Shown here: positions 1-6,574 of the stretch, piece after piece
Layout of the letters: each line of letters opens with the position of its first letter
Numbering within the stretch: position 1 is the first letter of the stretch
Origin: an uncultured Collinsella sp.
Lineage (GTDB): Bacteria > Actinomycetota > Coriobacteriia > Coriobacteriales > Coriobacteriaceae
Direction: 5' to 3'
NCBI GenBank assembly: GCA_902493615.1
Contig: CABUQK010000050.1
Span: 1 to 14,476, forward strand
Length of the DNA stretch: 14,476 nt
The notes under the pieces: model-generated
Database searches by the model: none
Told to the model about the DNA's origin: nothing
Seen by the model: only the letters and a program-made list of their open reading frames with translations
Program-made: the position numbers and the translations under genes

Positions 1-156
1 ACCGACGGCAAGAAACTCAATAACCGGTGCCAGGATGCCCATAAGGTTAAAGATGACAGCGGCGATGACAATGCAGCCGACAACAGCCCAAATGCGCAGC
101 GTCAGAATGCGGGTGTCGCGCAGCACGCGATCGGTTTGTTGGGGGTGCTCACTCAT
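1..156 (-). CDS. AI-2E family transporter (PerM-like permease), N-terminal fragment
   Basis: This is the first 52 codons of a membrane protein; the rest lies beyond the left edge. The ATG at 156-154 overlaps the sigma-factor stop as ATGA, so translation is probably coupled. The start reads MSEHPQQTDRVLRDTRILTL, a short charged cytosolic head. A hydrophobic stretch (about residues 22-42: IWAVVGCIVIAAVIFNLMGI) follows, then LAPVIEFLAVG. The pattern of a basic N-terminus, first helix and 'L.P...FL..G' resembles the N-terminus of AI-2E/PerM permeases, an eight-helix family that includes AI-2 exporters and Na+/H+ antiporters. The substrate cannot be told from this fragment. Its position as the last readable gene of a stress-sigma operon suggests membrane stress or ion homeostasis, which is inference. 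It could also be another polytopic membrane protein. Confidence 0.6.
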   Translation of the reverse strand, partial: MSEHPQQTDRVLRDTRILTLRIWAVVGCIVIAAVIFNLMGILAPVIEFLAVG

Positions 157-944
157 GAACGAATCATCACTCCGTCGGGGTCGATCTTGTCCTGAATCTT
201 CTTAAGCGTGCGGCGCAGCAGACGCGAAACCTGCACCTGAGAAATACCCAGCTTCTTGGCGATCTCGATCTGGGTCATGCCCTTCACAAAGCGCAGCTCG
301 ATCACCTCGCGCTCGCGCGGCGAGAAATCACGGATGGCTTCCTCGATCACTAGGCGGTCATCGGTAAAGTCGAGCTCGTTGTCGTCGTCGGCGTAACGGT
401 CGAGAATCGAAGGGGCATCGTCGGAATCGGACGCACCAGGAGCCTCGATGGGCACCGAGGTATAGGCCGAAGACGATTCCATAGCCTCGAGGACCTCATC
501 GACAGTCACATCTAGATACTCAGCGATCTCCTCAACCTTGGGCGAACGCTGCAGCTCGTTGGTAAGTTTGTCAGTAGCCTGGTTGACCTTGGCCGAGAGC
601 TCCTGCAGACGACGCGGTACGCGCACACTCCAGCCCTTGTCGCGAAAATGGCGTTTGATCTCGCCCAGGATAGTGGGTGTCGCAAACGTCGTGAACTCGA
701 GTCCGCGCTCGGGATCAAAACGGTCGATAGCCTTGAGCAAGCCCAGATAGCCGACCTGCATGAGGTCGTCGAGCGGCTCGCCGCGATTCTTAAATTTGTT
801 GGCAAGAAACCTTACCAGGTTCATATGGGACATAACGAGCTGCTCACGGGCGTCCGGATCACCGGTCTCCTTGTAACGACGAAACAGCTCGCGGGTTTTC
901 TCCTTGTCCCAAGCGGTCTTGCCGCTCCGGGAACGTTCGGTCAT
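153..944 (-). CDS. RNA polymerase sigma factor, SigB/SigF/SigG family
   Basis: A 263-residue group 3 sigma factor that directs core RNA polymerase to alternative promoters. Region 2 covers about residues 33-103: the core-binding stretch DDLMQVGYLGLLKAIDRFDP is followed by the -10-recognition part FTTFATPTILGEIKRHFRDKG and then WSVRVPRRLQEL. Region 3 is about 115-165. Region 4 is about 207-255, with a helix-turn-helix near 223-243 (GMTQIEIAKKLGISQVQVSR). Regions 3 and 4 are joined by an acidic linker (GASDSDDAPSILDRYADDDN). Length and all regions fit SigB/SigF factors of stress response or sporulation. No sporulation gene is nearby, so a general-stress role is more likely. The ATG lies one base after the stop of the RsbW-like gene (TAATATG), and the stop overlaps the next gene, which supports translational coupling and control by the upstream anti-sigma-like protein. 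Confidence 0.93.
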   Translation of the reverse strand: MTERSRSGKTAWDKEKTRELFRRYKETGDPDAREQLVMSHMNLVRFLANKFKNRGEPLDDLMQVGYLGLLKAIDRFDPERGLEFTTFATPTILGEIKRHFRDKGWSVRVPRRLQELSAKVNQATDKLTNELQRSPKVEEIAEYLDVTVDEVLEAMESSSAYTSVPIEAPGASDSDDAPSILDRYADDDNELDFTDDRLVIEEAIRDFSPREREVIELRFVKGMTQIEIAKKLGISQVQVSRLLRRTLKKIQDKIDPDGVMIRS

Positions 945-945
945 A

Positions 946-1323
946 TTAGATATCCGCCTTGAGGTCGAGGGAAAGCGTCAGGGGCGCCGTAGTCTTTTCG
1001 TAGGAGTCGCACACGCTCGCGAGGATGAGCTCGGCATACACCGCAGCCTGGTCGTCTTCATCGACCGTAGCCTGGTCGCCAAAGGTAATAGTCATGCCCA
1101 CGTGCGATTCGTCGACATCGAATTTGATCGAGATATCGTCGGAATCAACAGCCGTGCAGCCAAAGATGAAGGCTTCCTCGGCAGCCATACGGATGTCCTC
1201 GATGCGATCGACAGACATGGAACACAGGGCACCAACGTTGGCTGCCGTCATGCGCACAAGGCGAGCGAGACGCGGGTCGCCGGCAACGGTCAACGTGATG
1301 GGGCAGGTTGCTTCGCTACTCAT
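946..1323 (-). CDS. RsbW/SpoIIAB-like anti-sigma regulatory protein, degenerate HATPase
   Basis: A 125-residue protein in the position an RsbW-type anti-sigma factor normally takes, directly upstream of a SigB/SigF gene. The helix VDRIEDIRMAAEEAFIFGC (about 38-56) matches the N-box helix of the HATPase_c_2 family, where the usual pattern is roughly 'E-A-x-x-N'. The asparagine that binds Mg-ATP is replaced by phenylalanine (F54). The later strand VGMTITFGDQA lacks the D-x-G-x-G of the G1 box, and no G2 box or ATP lid is visible. At 125 residues it is shorter than typical RsbW (about 160). It probably keeps the fold and may bind the sigma factor, but kinase activity on an RsbV partner looks doubtful. 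No RsbV gene is present here. An AGGAG sits about seven bases before the ATG, inside the end of the upstream gene, which it overlaps by 8 bases. Confidence 0.75.
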   Translation of the reverse strand: MSSEATCPITLTVAGDPRLARLVRMTAANVGALCSMSVDRIEDIRMAAEEAFIFGCTAVDSDDISIKFDVDESHVGMTITFGDQATVDEDDQAAVYAELILASVCDSYEKTTAPLTLSLDLKADI

Positions 1324-1903
1324 CGCAGGACTCCTCAGAGGTCTCGGAGGGTGTATAGGTGTAATACTGAGCCGGCTTGGCTACAGAATTTTGAGCCACA
1401 TCCGCGCCATCGGCGGCCTCGTCCTCGCCAATTAGGACGCGCTCGGTAGGCTGCTCGGCCTCCGCAGCGGCAGCGGCGAGCTTGCGATCGGCATCGGCTG
1501 CAGGAGCCTTCACCTTATTGAAGAGCTTCTGCACAGCACCGGCAGCAGAGTCGGTCACGCTCGACACAGCATTGCTGGCCTCGGCCATGCTGCCCGTAAC
1601 CTCGGAAATGTCGCGAACCACGGCTTCGACCTCTACGAGATTGGAGGTAAGGGCATCAACTGCCGTCTTGCTCGACTTAAGCAGCGGCTCCATCTGAGCA
1701 AGCGCCGGCGTAAGCTCATCGACAGCGCCATCGAGCTTTGCCACCACAGGCTGAGCCTCGGCGATGGTGTTGTTAAGGTCGTTGACGGTCTTATCGAGCG
1801 AGTCGACAACGGTGCGGGTCTTGCGCAGGGTAAGCGCGAGCTCAACGATGGCCCACACGCCGGCAACGGCGAGCAGCAGCAGGGCGATTTGAATGGGACT
1901 CAT
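1316..1903 (-). CDS. DUF948-like membrane-anchored coiled-coil protein
   Basis: A 195-residue protein with one N-terminal membrane helix (about residues 4-26, IQIALLLLAVAGVWAIVELAL). A long heptad-like region (about 27-125) follows, rich in V, L, D and T (TVVDSLDKTVNDLNNTI, KLDGAVDELTPALAQM), and then an Ala/Glu-rich tail ending TSEESCDE. This is the DUF948 architecture found in Gram-positive general-stress proteins, whose molecular role is poorly known. The start is the ATG at 1903, five bases after a strong GGGAGGA site; a longer frame with a TTG start has no such support. The gene overlaps the RsbW-like gene by 8 bases and appears to open the sigma operon. It could tether or signal to the anti-sigma protein at the membrane, which is inference. 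About 100 bases separate it from rarA; no convincing promoter was seen there. Confidence 0.7.
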   Translation of the reverse strand: MSPIQIALLLLAVAGVWAIVELALTLRKTRTVVDSLDKTVNDLNNTIAEAQPVVAKLDGAVDELTPALAQMEPLLKSSKTAVDALTSNLVEVEAVVRDISEVTGSMAEASNAVSSVTDSAAGAVQKLFNKVKAPAADADRKLAAAAAEAEQPTERVLIGEDEAADGADVAQNSVAKPAQYYTYTPSETSEESCDE

Positions 1904-2003
1904 ACAATCCTCCCAAAGGAATCGATATACAGACGATTTCCATGGTACCCCAAAGAGGACCGAACATGCCAAGAGCAGCAACGTGGGACAAAATTATCAG
2001 CAG

Positions 2004-3359
2004 CTACTTCGGTGCATTCCCGCTGCGGTCGCGTTCGCTTTGCTCTACGCGCCATTCTTCCCAACCGCGGCCGGCAGGCTGCCAGAACACGCCGCGCTCC
2101 AGTCCCTCGGGCAAATAGCGCTGATCGACCCAGCCTTCGGGATAATCATGTGGATACTTATACACACCGTATTCATCGCTGCCCGGGCGATGGCGATCGC
2201 GCAGATAACTCGGCACCTCGCGAAGCCCACTAGAATGGATATCGGCCAGCGCCGCATCGATCGAAGCCTCACACGCGTTGGATTTTGGCGCCAAGCACAC
2301 ATAGAGTGCAGCCTGAGCCAGGTTAATGCGGCACTCGGGATAGCCAATGACCTCGGCAGACTTAAACGCGGCATGCGCCACCAAAAGCGCCTGCGGGTCG
2401 GCGTTGCCAACATCCTCAGAAGCGTGAATCATAATGCGGCGAGCGATAAACTTAGGATCCTCCCCAGCATCGATCATGCGCGCGAGCCAATAGATCGTGG
2501 CATCGGGGTCACTACCGCGCATGGACTTGATGAACGCACTGATGATGTCGTAGTGCATGTCGCCGTTTTTGTCATACGTAAAGCCGCGACGCGGGTTGGC
2601 AATCTTCACGTCATCCACGGTGATGGGATAGCGCTCCCCCGCCGCAGGCGCTGGCGTTCCCTCGGTATCGGGACGCGTGACGGCAATCTCGCTCGCAAGC
2701 TCGAGCGTCGTGAGCGCCGAGCGAGCGTCACCCGCTGCCAGCGTGCAAATGGTCTTGACCGTATCCTCATCGGCCGAGAACTTTCCGTTCAAGCCCTGTG
2801 GTGCCTCGAGCGCACGCTCAATAAGCGTGGCGATATCCTCATCCTTCAGATGTTCAAGCTCCACCACGCGCCCGCGCGACAACAGTGCCGAGTTGACCTC
2901 AAAGTACGGGTTCTCTGTCGTAGCGCCAATCATAATGACGGTACGGTTCTCAACTGCATGCAGCAGGGCATCCTGCTGCGACTTAGAGAAGCGGTGAATC
3001 TCATCGATGAATAGAATGGTGCGGCGGTCGTAGGTATTCAGGCGCGTCTTGGCCTCGTCAATCACGCGACGCAGGTCCTTCACAGTACCCGTGACGGCGC
3101 TGACCTCGACAAACTCGCTCTTGGTATGGTTGGCGATAATGTGGGCCAGCGTCGTCTTACCCGTACCGGCCGGCCCGTACAGAATCACGCTCGAAAGCAC
3201 GTCGTGCTCGATCGCGGCACGCAACCATGAGCCCTTACCGACGGCCTTTTGCTGGCCCACATACTCGTCGAGCGAATTGGGGCGCATGCGCACCGCAAGC
3301 GGCGCATTTTTAAAGGAACGCTCGCGCGTCGAGGCAGAAAAAAGGTCGTCCATAGCCAT
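2004..3359 (-). CDS. rarA: Replication-associated recombination protein A (RarA/MgsA, AAA+ ATPase)
   Basis: About 451 residues, the usual length for RarA, an AAA+ ATPase related to clamp loaders that acts at stalled replication forks. After the conserved head LAVRMRPNSLDEYVGQ it carries a Walker A motif (GPAGTGKTT, about residues 62-70) and a Walker B (ILFIDEIHRF, about 115-124). A sensor 1 motif (MIGATTENP) and the arginine-finger segment LLSRGRVVEL follow. The C-terminal half contains the MgsA tetramerisation domain, including RGSDPDATIYWLARMI and ASEDVGNADPQAL. The start is uncertain: ATGs at 3368, 3359 and 3353 are in frame and none has a strong ribosome site. I chose 3359, which has GGATG six bases upstream. 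A TATACT at 3398-3393 could be a -10 element but has no good -35 partner. It lies 54 bases after the dGTPase-like gene in the same direction. Confidence 0.95.
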   Translation of the reverse strand: MAMDDLFSASTRERSFKNAPLAVRMRPNSLDEYVGQQKAVGKGSWLRAAIEHDVLSSVILYGPAGTGKTTLAHIIANHTKSEFVEVSAVTGTVKDLRRVIDEAKTRLNTYDRRTILFIDEIHRFSKSQQDALLHAVENRTVIMIGATTENPYFEVNSALLSRGRVVELEHLKDEDIATLIERALEAPQGLNGKFSADEDTVKTICTLAAGDARSALTTLELASEIAVTRPDTEGTPAPAAGERYPITVDDVKIANPRRGFTYDKNGDMHYDIISAFIKSMRGSDPDATIYWLARMIDAGEDPKFIARRIMIHASEDVGNADPQALLVAHAAFKSAEVIGYPECRINLAQAALYVCLAPKSNACEASIDAALADIHSSGLREVPSYLRDRHRPGSDEYGVYKYPHDYPEGWVDQRYLPEGLERGVFWQPAGRGWEEWRVEQSERDRSGNAPK

Positions 3360-3413
3360 CCCGTGCATCCATCAAAATCGTTGTTCCTCAACAGTATACC
3401 GAAAATATACGAA

Positions 3414-4661
3414 CTACCGTTCGTTAATATAGGTACGATGCGGAAACTTCAGCCCCGGGAACAGCTTGCTCGTCAGCTCACAGAAATAGCCGTCCGTCAT
3501 GCTCGAAATGTAATCCACTACGGTCTGATCTTTATCATCCTGCCATGCATAGGTGCGATTGTAGTAGGAAAGCTGCCGCTCAATGCGCGAAATGTGATGC
3601 TTGAAGATATACGAAGACTCGTCGCCTTCGTTTATATCCTGCAGGCAACGGTCATAGAGCCTTTCGAACGCCTCGCGCAGCTCCGTTTCGGAGTCGCCCT
3701 CGATGCCGCCCTTGCTATAGATCTTCTCGTAGTTCTCACGCTTAGCGCGGCGGATTTCCTCGAACAGGTCCTCGCTCATCTCGATGCGCGGCTTGCCATA
3801 GCTGTGCTCGACGATATCGATAGAGGCATGCGTGAGAATCCAGCTGTTGTATGCTCCGCCAAGCCCATCGTCAAAAGCGTCGGGTGACAGCAGGCCCGCC
3901 GCAATGGCGTCTTGGCGATCACGCCCCGCATAGGCAAGAATATCCGAGATGCGAACGACACAGCCCTCAAGCGTCATGGGGCGCAAGTGCTCAATTGCGC
4001 TATAGCCTGTGGCAATGCAATCCTCGACGGTTCGATCGAACTGGTCAAAGGAACCCATGTCCGAGAGCTCGAACACACGCTGCTCGTACTCGCCGTTGTG
4101 GCAGAGCACGCCATCGAGCGTCTGAAGCGACACGTTGCGACCGTACAGCGCATCGAGCACGCGGACCGACTGCACGTTATGGAAAAAATAACGACCCGTG
4201 CGCTCGTGATAGATATCGTTGAGGAATCGCTCGCCGGCATGGCCGAAAGGCGTGTGCCCCAAGTCGTGACCCAGACCGATCGCTTCAATCAGATCGCAGT
4301 TGAGCCCGAGGGCGCGACCGATATCGCGCGCAATGCGCGAGACGAGCTGCACGTGTAGACCACGACGCGACAAGTCGTCGTTGCTTCGAAAGCTAAAAAC
4401 CTGCGTTTTGCCTGCATAACGGGTGTACGCCGGTAGATGGAGGATTTTTTCGGTATCGCGCATAAACGCCGGACGCATAAGCGTGCCTTTGTCCGCATCG
4501 CGATCGACACGACGAATGACCTGGTCGTCGTTGCAACGATACGGATTGACAGTGCCCGAAGCACGATTGGCGGCAATGCGCTCGACGAGCTCGGGCGACA
4601 ACGCCGAAGGAATACGGTCCATACGCGCCTTGATGGCGGCCGTTTCTTGATTAGTTGCCAT
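3414..4661 (-). CDS. Deoxyguanosinetriphosphate triphosphohydrolase-like HD protein
   Basis: A 415-residue HD-superfamily phosphohydrolase of the dGTPase family, which splits dNTPs into deoxynucleoside and triphosphate and so adjusts nucleotide pools. The metal-binding HD residues are visible: H103 in RRGLHVQLVSRIAR, H132-D133 in GLGHDLGHTPFGHAGE, and D240 in VRISDILAYAGRD. The segment HLPAYTRYAGKTQVFSFRSN just before the HD domain is the typical family entry (usually 'RL..KTQVF'). The start is the ATG at 4661, with AAGGAG six bases upstream; an upstream in-frame start at 4688 is less likely. It begins 31 bases after the prepilin peptidase stop and ends before rarA. Whether its substrate is dGTP or another dNTP cannot be read from the sequence. 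A short hairpin (ACGAAC/GTTCGT) overlaps the stop codon and is followed by a T-rich stretch, possibly a weak terminator. Confidence 0.92.
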   Translation of the reverse strand: MATNQETAAIKARMDRIPSALSPELVERIAANRASGTVNPYRCNDDQVIRRVDRDADKGTLMRPAFMRDTEKILHLPAYTRYAGKTQVFSFRSNDDLSRRGLHVQLVSRIARDIGRALGLNCDLIEAIGLGHDLGHTPFGHAGERFLNDIYHERTGRYFFHNVQSVRVLDALYGRNVSLQTLDGVLCHNGEYEQRVFELSDMGSFDQFDRTVEDCIATGYSAIEHLRPMTLEGCVVRISDILAYAGRDRQDAIAAGLLSPDAFDDGLGGAYNSWILTHASIDIVEHSYGKPRIEMSEDLFEEIRRAKRENYEKIYSKGGIEGDSETELREAFERLYDRCLQDINEGDESSYIFKHHISRIERQLSYYNRTYAWQDDKDQTVVDYISSMTDGYFCELTSKLFPGLKFPHRTYINER

Positions 4662-4692
4662 GGCATGCTCCTTAAGAACGATGCGCAATCGG

Positions 4693-5115
4693 TTACAGAG
4701 TGCAGCCCACGACCTCGATTATGGCAAAAATCGGCACTAAAAACGGGAGCAATGGCAGGGAGCGCGATTTTGTGAAGAGGCAGGAGAGGGCCAGGGCCAG
4801 GAGTGCGAGGGCAAATGCCACGATGCCACCCATAGGGTCGAGCGTGCAAAGCGCGAAGAGTGCTTTGGCGTCCCCCATGCCAATCCCCGGGGCTTGACGA
4901 AGGCGCCGCCAGAGCGACTCAGTAAGCACAAGGGCAAGGTAGACGATGACCGCAAGACCGGCATGATCAAGTGCAGTGTTAACGCCCCTGTCGAGCCAAA
5001 CGCCTGCTAACGCCGCCACGGCACATGCGCCGGCAAGCTCATTGGGAAACCGCCGCTCACGGGCATCAATCCACGCGCCGGCAAAGATGCAAATCCAAAA
5101 CGGGATATAGATCAT
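4693..5115 (-). CDS. Minimal A24-type prepilin peptidase (TadV/CpaA-like)
   Basis: A 140-residue, almost entirely hydrophobic membrane protein. The two catalytic aspartates of A24 aspartyl proteases are present: D17 in WIDARERRFPNE and D82 in the GxGD motif (GIGMGDAKAL). The late segment LPLLPFLVPIF matches the conserved end of the family. These enzymes cut the leader peptide of type IV or Flp/Tad prepilins at the membrane. The N-terminal methyltransferase domain of PilD-type enzymes is missing, as in TadV/CpaA peptidases of Tad pilus systems. The start is the ATG at 5115, five bases after a perfect AAGGAGGT; a longer frame back to 5160 runs through the repeat hairpin and is rejected. No pilin or Tad gene is in the window, so its substrate lies elsewhere. 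Confidence is high for the family and lower for the pilus type. Confidence 0.85.
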   Translation of the reverse strand: MIYIPFWICIFAGAWIDARERRFPNELAGACAVAALAGVWLDRGVNTALDHAGLAVIVYLALVLTESLWRRLRQAPGIGMGDAKALFALCTLDPMGGIVAFALALLALALSCLFTKSRSLPLLPFLVPIFAIIEVVGCTL

Positions 5116-5126
5116 CGAAAACCTCC

Positions 5127-5142
5127 TTGAGCAGCTGCTCAA
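5127..5142. promoter_or_regulatory. Perfect 16-base palindrome abutting the prepilin peptidase ribosome site
   Basis: TTGAGCAGCTGCTCAA reads the same on both strands and shares two bases with the AAGGAGGT ribosome site of the prepilin peptidase (5128-5121). It could be an operator for a dimeric regulator, or form a hairpin that hides the ribosome site. No regulator is named by the sequence. Confidence 0.4.
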
Positions 5143-5146
5143 AAGC

Positions 5147-5196
5147 AAAAACCACCACAAAGGTGCCTGTCCCCTTTGCGGTGGTTTTGGTGGTGG
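5147..5196 (-). repeat. Hairpin repeat copy 1 (GGGGACAGGCACC family), probable terminator of the glycosyltransferase
   Basis: The arms 5148-5163 and 5173-5188 pair over 16 bases with one mismatch around a 9-base loop (5164-5172). On the minus strand the loop reads GGACAGGCA and the hairpin is followed by GGTTTTTGCTTTT, a terminator-like tail. The element starts immediately after the TAA of the glycosyltransferase. Compared with the copy at 12942-12982 it carries an extra partial duplication of the arm (GGTGGTT, 5189-5196). On the plus strand it lies in the opposite orientation to that copy. Confidence 0.8.
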
Positions 5197-6492
5197 TTAT
5201 TTGGCGCCTTGCATGACCTCGTCAAGGGTAACGCTGACGGCGTGCTGCGTCGGGACCCAGTCGACCTTCAGGAACAGCGCGGCCACCGTGATGGGGATAT
5301 AGCTGAACATAAAGATCGGGAAGGTAAACAGGTTAGTCACCAGACGCCACTTTTGCGCGCAGTGAATGTGCTTGTACTCAAAGATAGTCGTGAGCAGCGC
5401 CAGGATAAAGAAAGTCAGATACATCATGGCGAAGGTCATAATGAGCGAAGCGGCACAGGCCTGCATCTCGACTTCGGTAGCCAAAAAGCCGTGCGAGAGT
5501 CCACCCACGATCAGGAACGTCGCATTGGCGAGCATCGAGATGAGCGACAGCAGCATACCCGGGGCGATCGTCATGAACATGTCGTAGGCGGCAAAGCGAT
5601 GGTAGCGGAAGGTCGACTTGACCAGGTGCTTACCGTAAGTAAAGAACACCTGGTAGAAGCCCTTGGTCCAACGCATGCGCTGTTTCCAGGACGCCTTAAA
5701 CGTCACGGGTTGTTCGTCAAAGAACTCCGCCGGCGCATAGCCAATGCGAATGCCGTGAATGGCGCAGAACGTGGTGAACTGAATGTCCTCGGTCAGCGTG
5801 TGGAACTGCCAACCGTGCATGCCCTCGATAACGCTGGCGGAGATGAGGTAGCCCGAACCCGAAACAGCGCAGGACGTCTTGCAGATATTACGCGCGTTGT
5901 TGAGGAAGCGCGCCTCGCGTAGATACCACGTGGCATTAGCAGCCGAGATCCACGAGCTGCCGAAGTTCTTGGAATTGCGATAGCTCGTGACCACATGGAA
6001 GCCCTGGTCAAAGGCATCATTCATCTTGGAAACATAATCGCGGGAGATAACGTTATCGGCATCGAAGATAAAGTAGCCCTCAAACGTGTCGGGATACTCG
6101 TTGAGAATGCGGTCGAAGCCAAAGTCCATGACCCAGCTCTTGCCCTTGCGGGCCAGGTCATTGCGCTCGTAAACAATGGCACCGGCCTCGCGCGCGAGCT
6201 GCGCCGTGTTGTCGGTGCAGGCATCGGCGACCACGAAAACCTCGATGAGCTCGGACGGATAATCCTGGTCCTTGATGGAGCGAACGAGGTTGGCGATCAC
6301 GGCCTCCTCATTATGCGCCGCGATAAAAAAGGCATAGCGATGGAGTTTTTTGGCCTTGGGAGGCGCGACCTCGCCACGAAGAGCGCCAATGACAAAGAAG
6401 ACCACCTGGTACAGAAAGCAGACCGTGAGCAGCGTGACGACAATCTGGTTGAAGATCACGATGGGTGTGTTGGTTTGTAAAAAGGCGAGCAT
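5197..6492 (-). CDS. Membrane GT2-family glycosyltransferase
   Basis: A 431-residue processive-type family 2 glycosyltransferase. An N-terminal membrane helix (about 11-36) precedes a cytosolic catalytic domain. Its entry is FFIAAHNEEAVI. Nucleotide-sugar binding aspartates are at D90 (VFVVADACTDNT) and in the D-A-D motif (FIFDADNVIS, 144-146). TED at 234-236 supplies the likely catalytic base, and QRMRW at 271-275 is the Q-x-x-R-W motif of cellulose, hyaluronan and poly-GlcNAc synthases. Several helices follow (about 305-332, 345-372, 387-408), consistent with a translocation channel. It probably makes or exports a cell-surface polysaccharide; donor sugar and product are not determinable. 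The start is the ATG at 6492 with GGGAG five bases upstream; a TTG at 6507 is an alternative. No partner polysaccharide genes lie beside it. Confidence 0.88.
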   Translation of the reverse strand: MLAFLQTNTPIVIFNQIVVTLLTVCFLYQVVFFVIGALRGEVAPPKAKKLHRYAFFIAAHNEEAVIANLVRSIKDQDYPSELIEVFVVADACTDNTAQLAREAGAIVYERNDLARKGKSWVMDFGFDRILNEYPDTFEGYFIFDADNVISRDYVSKMNDAFDQGFHVVTSYRNSKNFGSSWISAANATWYLREARFLNNARNICKTSCAVSGSGYLISASVIEGMHGWQFHTLTEDIQFTTFCAIHGIRIGYAPAEFFDEQPVTFKASWKQRMRWTKGFYQVFFTYGKHLVKSTFRYHRFAAYDMFMTIAPGMLLSLISMLANATFLIVGGLSHGFLATEVEMQACAASLIMTFAMMYLTFFILALLTTIFEYKHIHCAQKWRLVTNLFTFPIFMFSYIPITVAALFLKVDWVPTQHAVSVTLDEVMQGAK

Positions 6493-6529
6493 GCAGGCTC
6501 CCAGCAACGCGTAACGTAAACAATCGTAT

Positions 6530-6556
6530 ATCTTACCGCAGGCTTACCGAGTTCAA
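6530..6556 (-). promoter_or_regulatory. Weak candidate promoter for the glycosyltransferase
   Basis: TTGAAC (6556-6551) and TAAGAT (6535-6530) lie in the 82-base gap between rluD and the glycosyltransferase. The 15-base spacer is short for a vegetative promoter. An alternative -10, TATACG, is five bases further on with a 20-base spacer. This is a guess from hexamer resemblance. Confidence 0.22.
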
Positions 6557-6574
6557 GAAACCACCTAATACTGG

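Noticed and set aside
1904..2003. Possible sigma-B-type promoter (GGGTAC near 1930-1940) before the DUF948 gene
   Set aside because: No GTTT-like -35 at the required distance was found, so autoregulation cannot be supported from sequence.
1893..3014. 373-codon plus-strand frame opposite rarA
   Set aside because: Antisense shadow with an arginine-rich, featureless translation.
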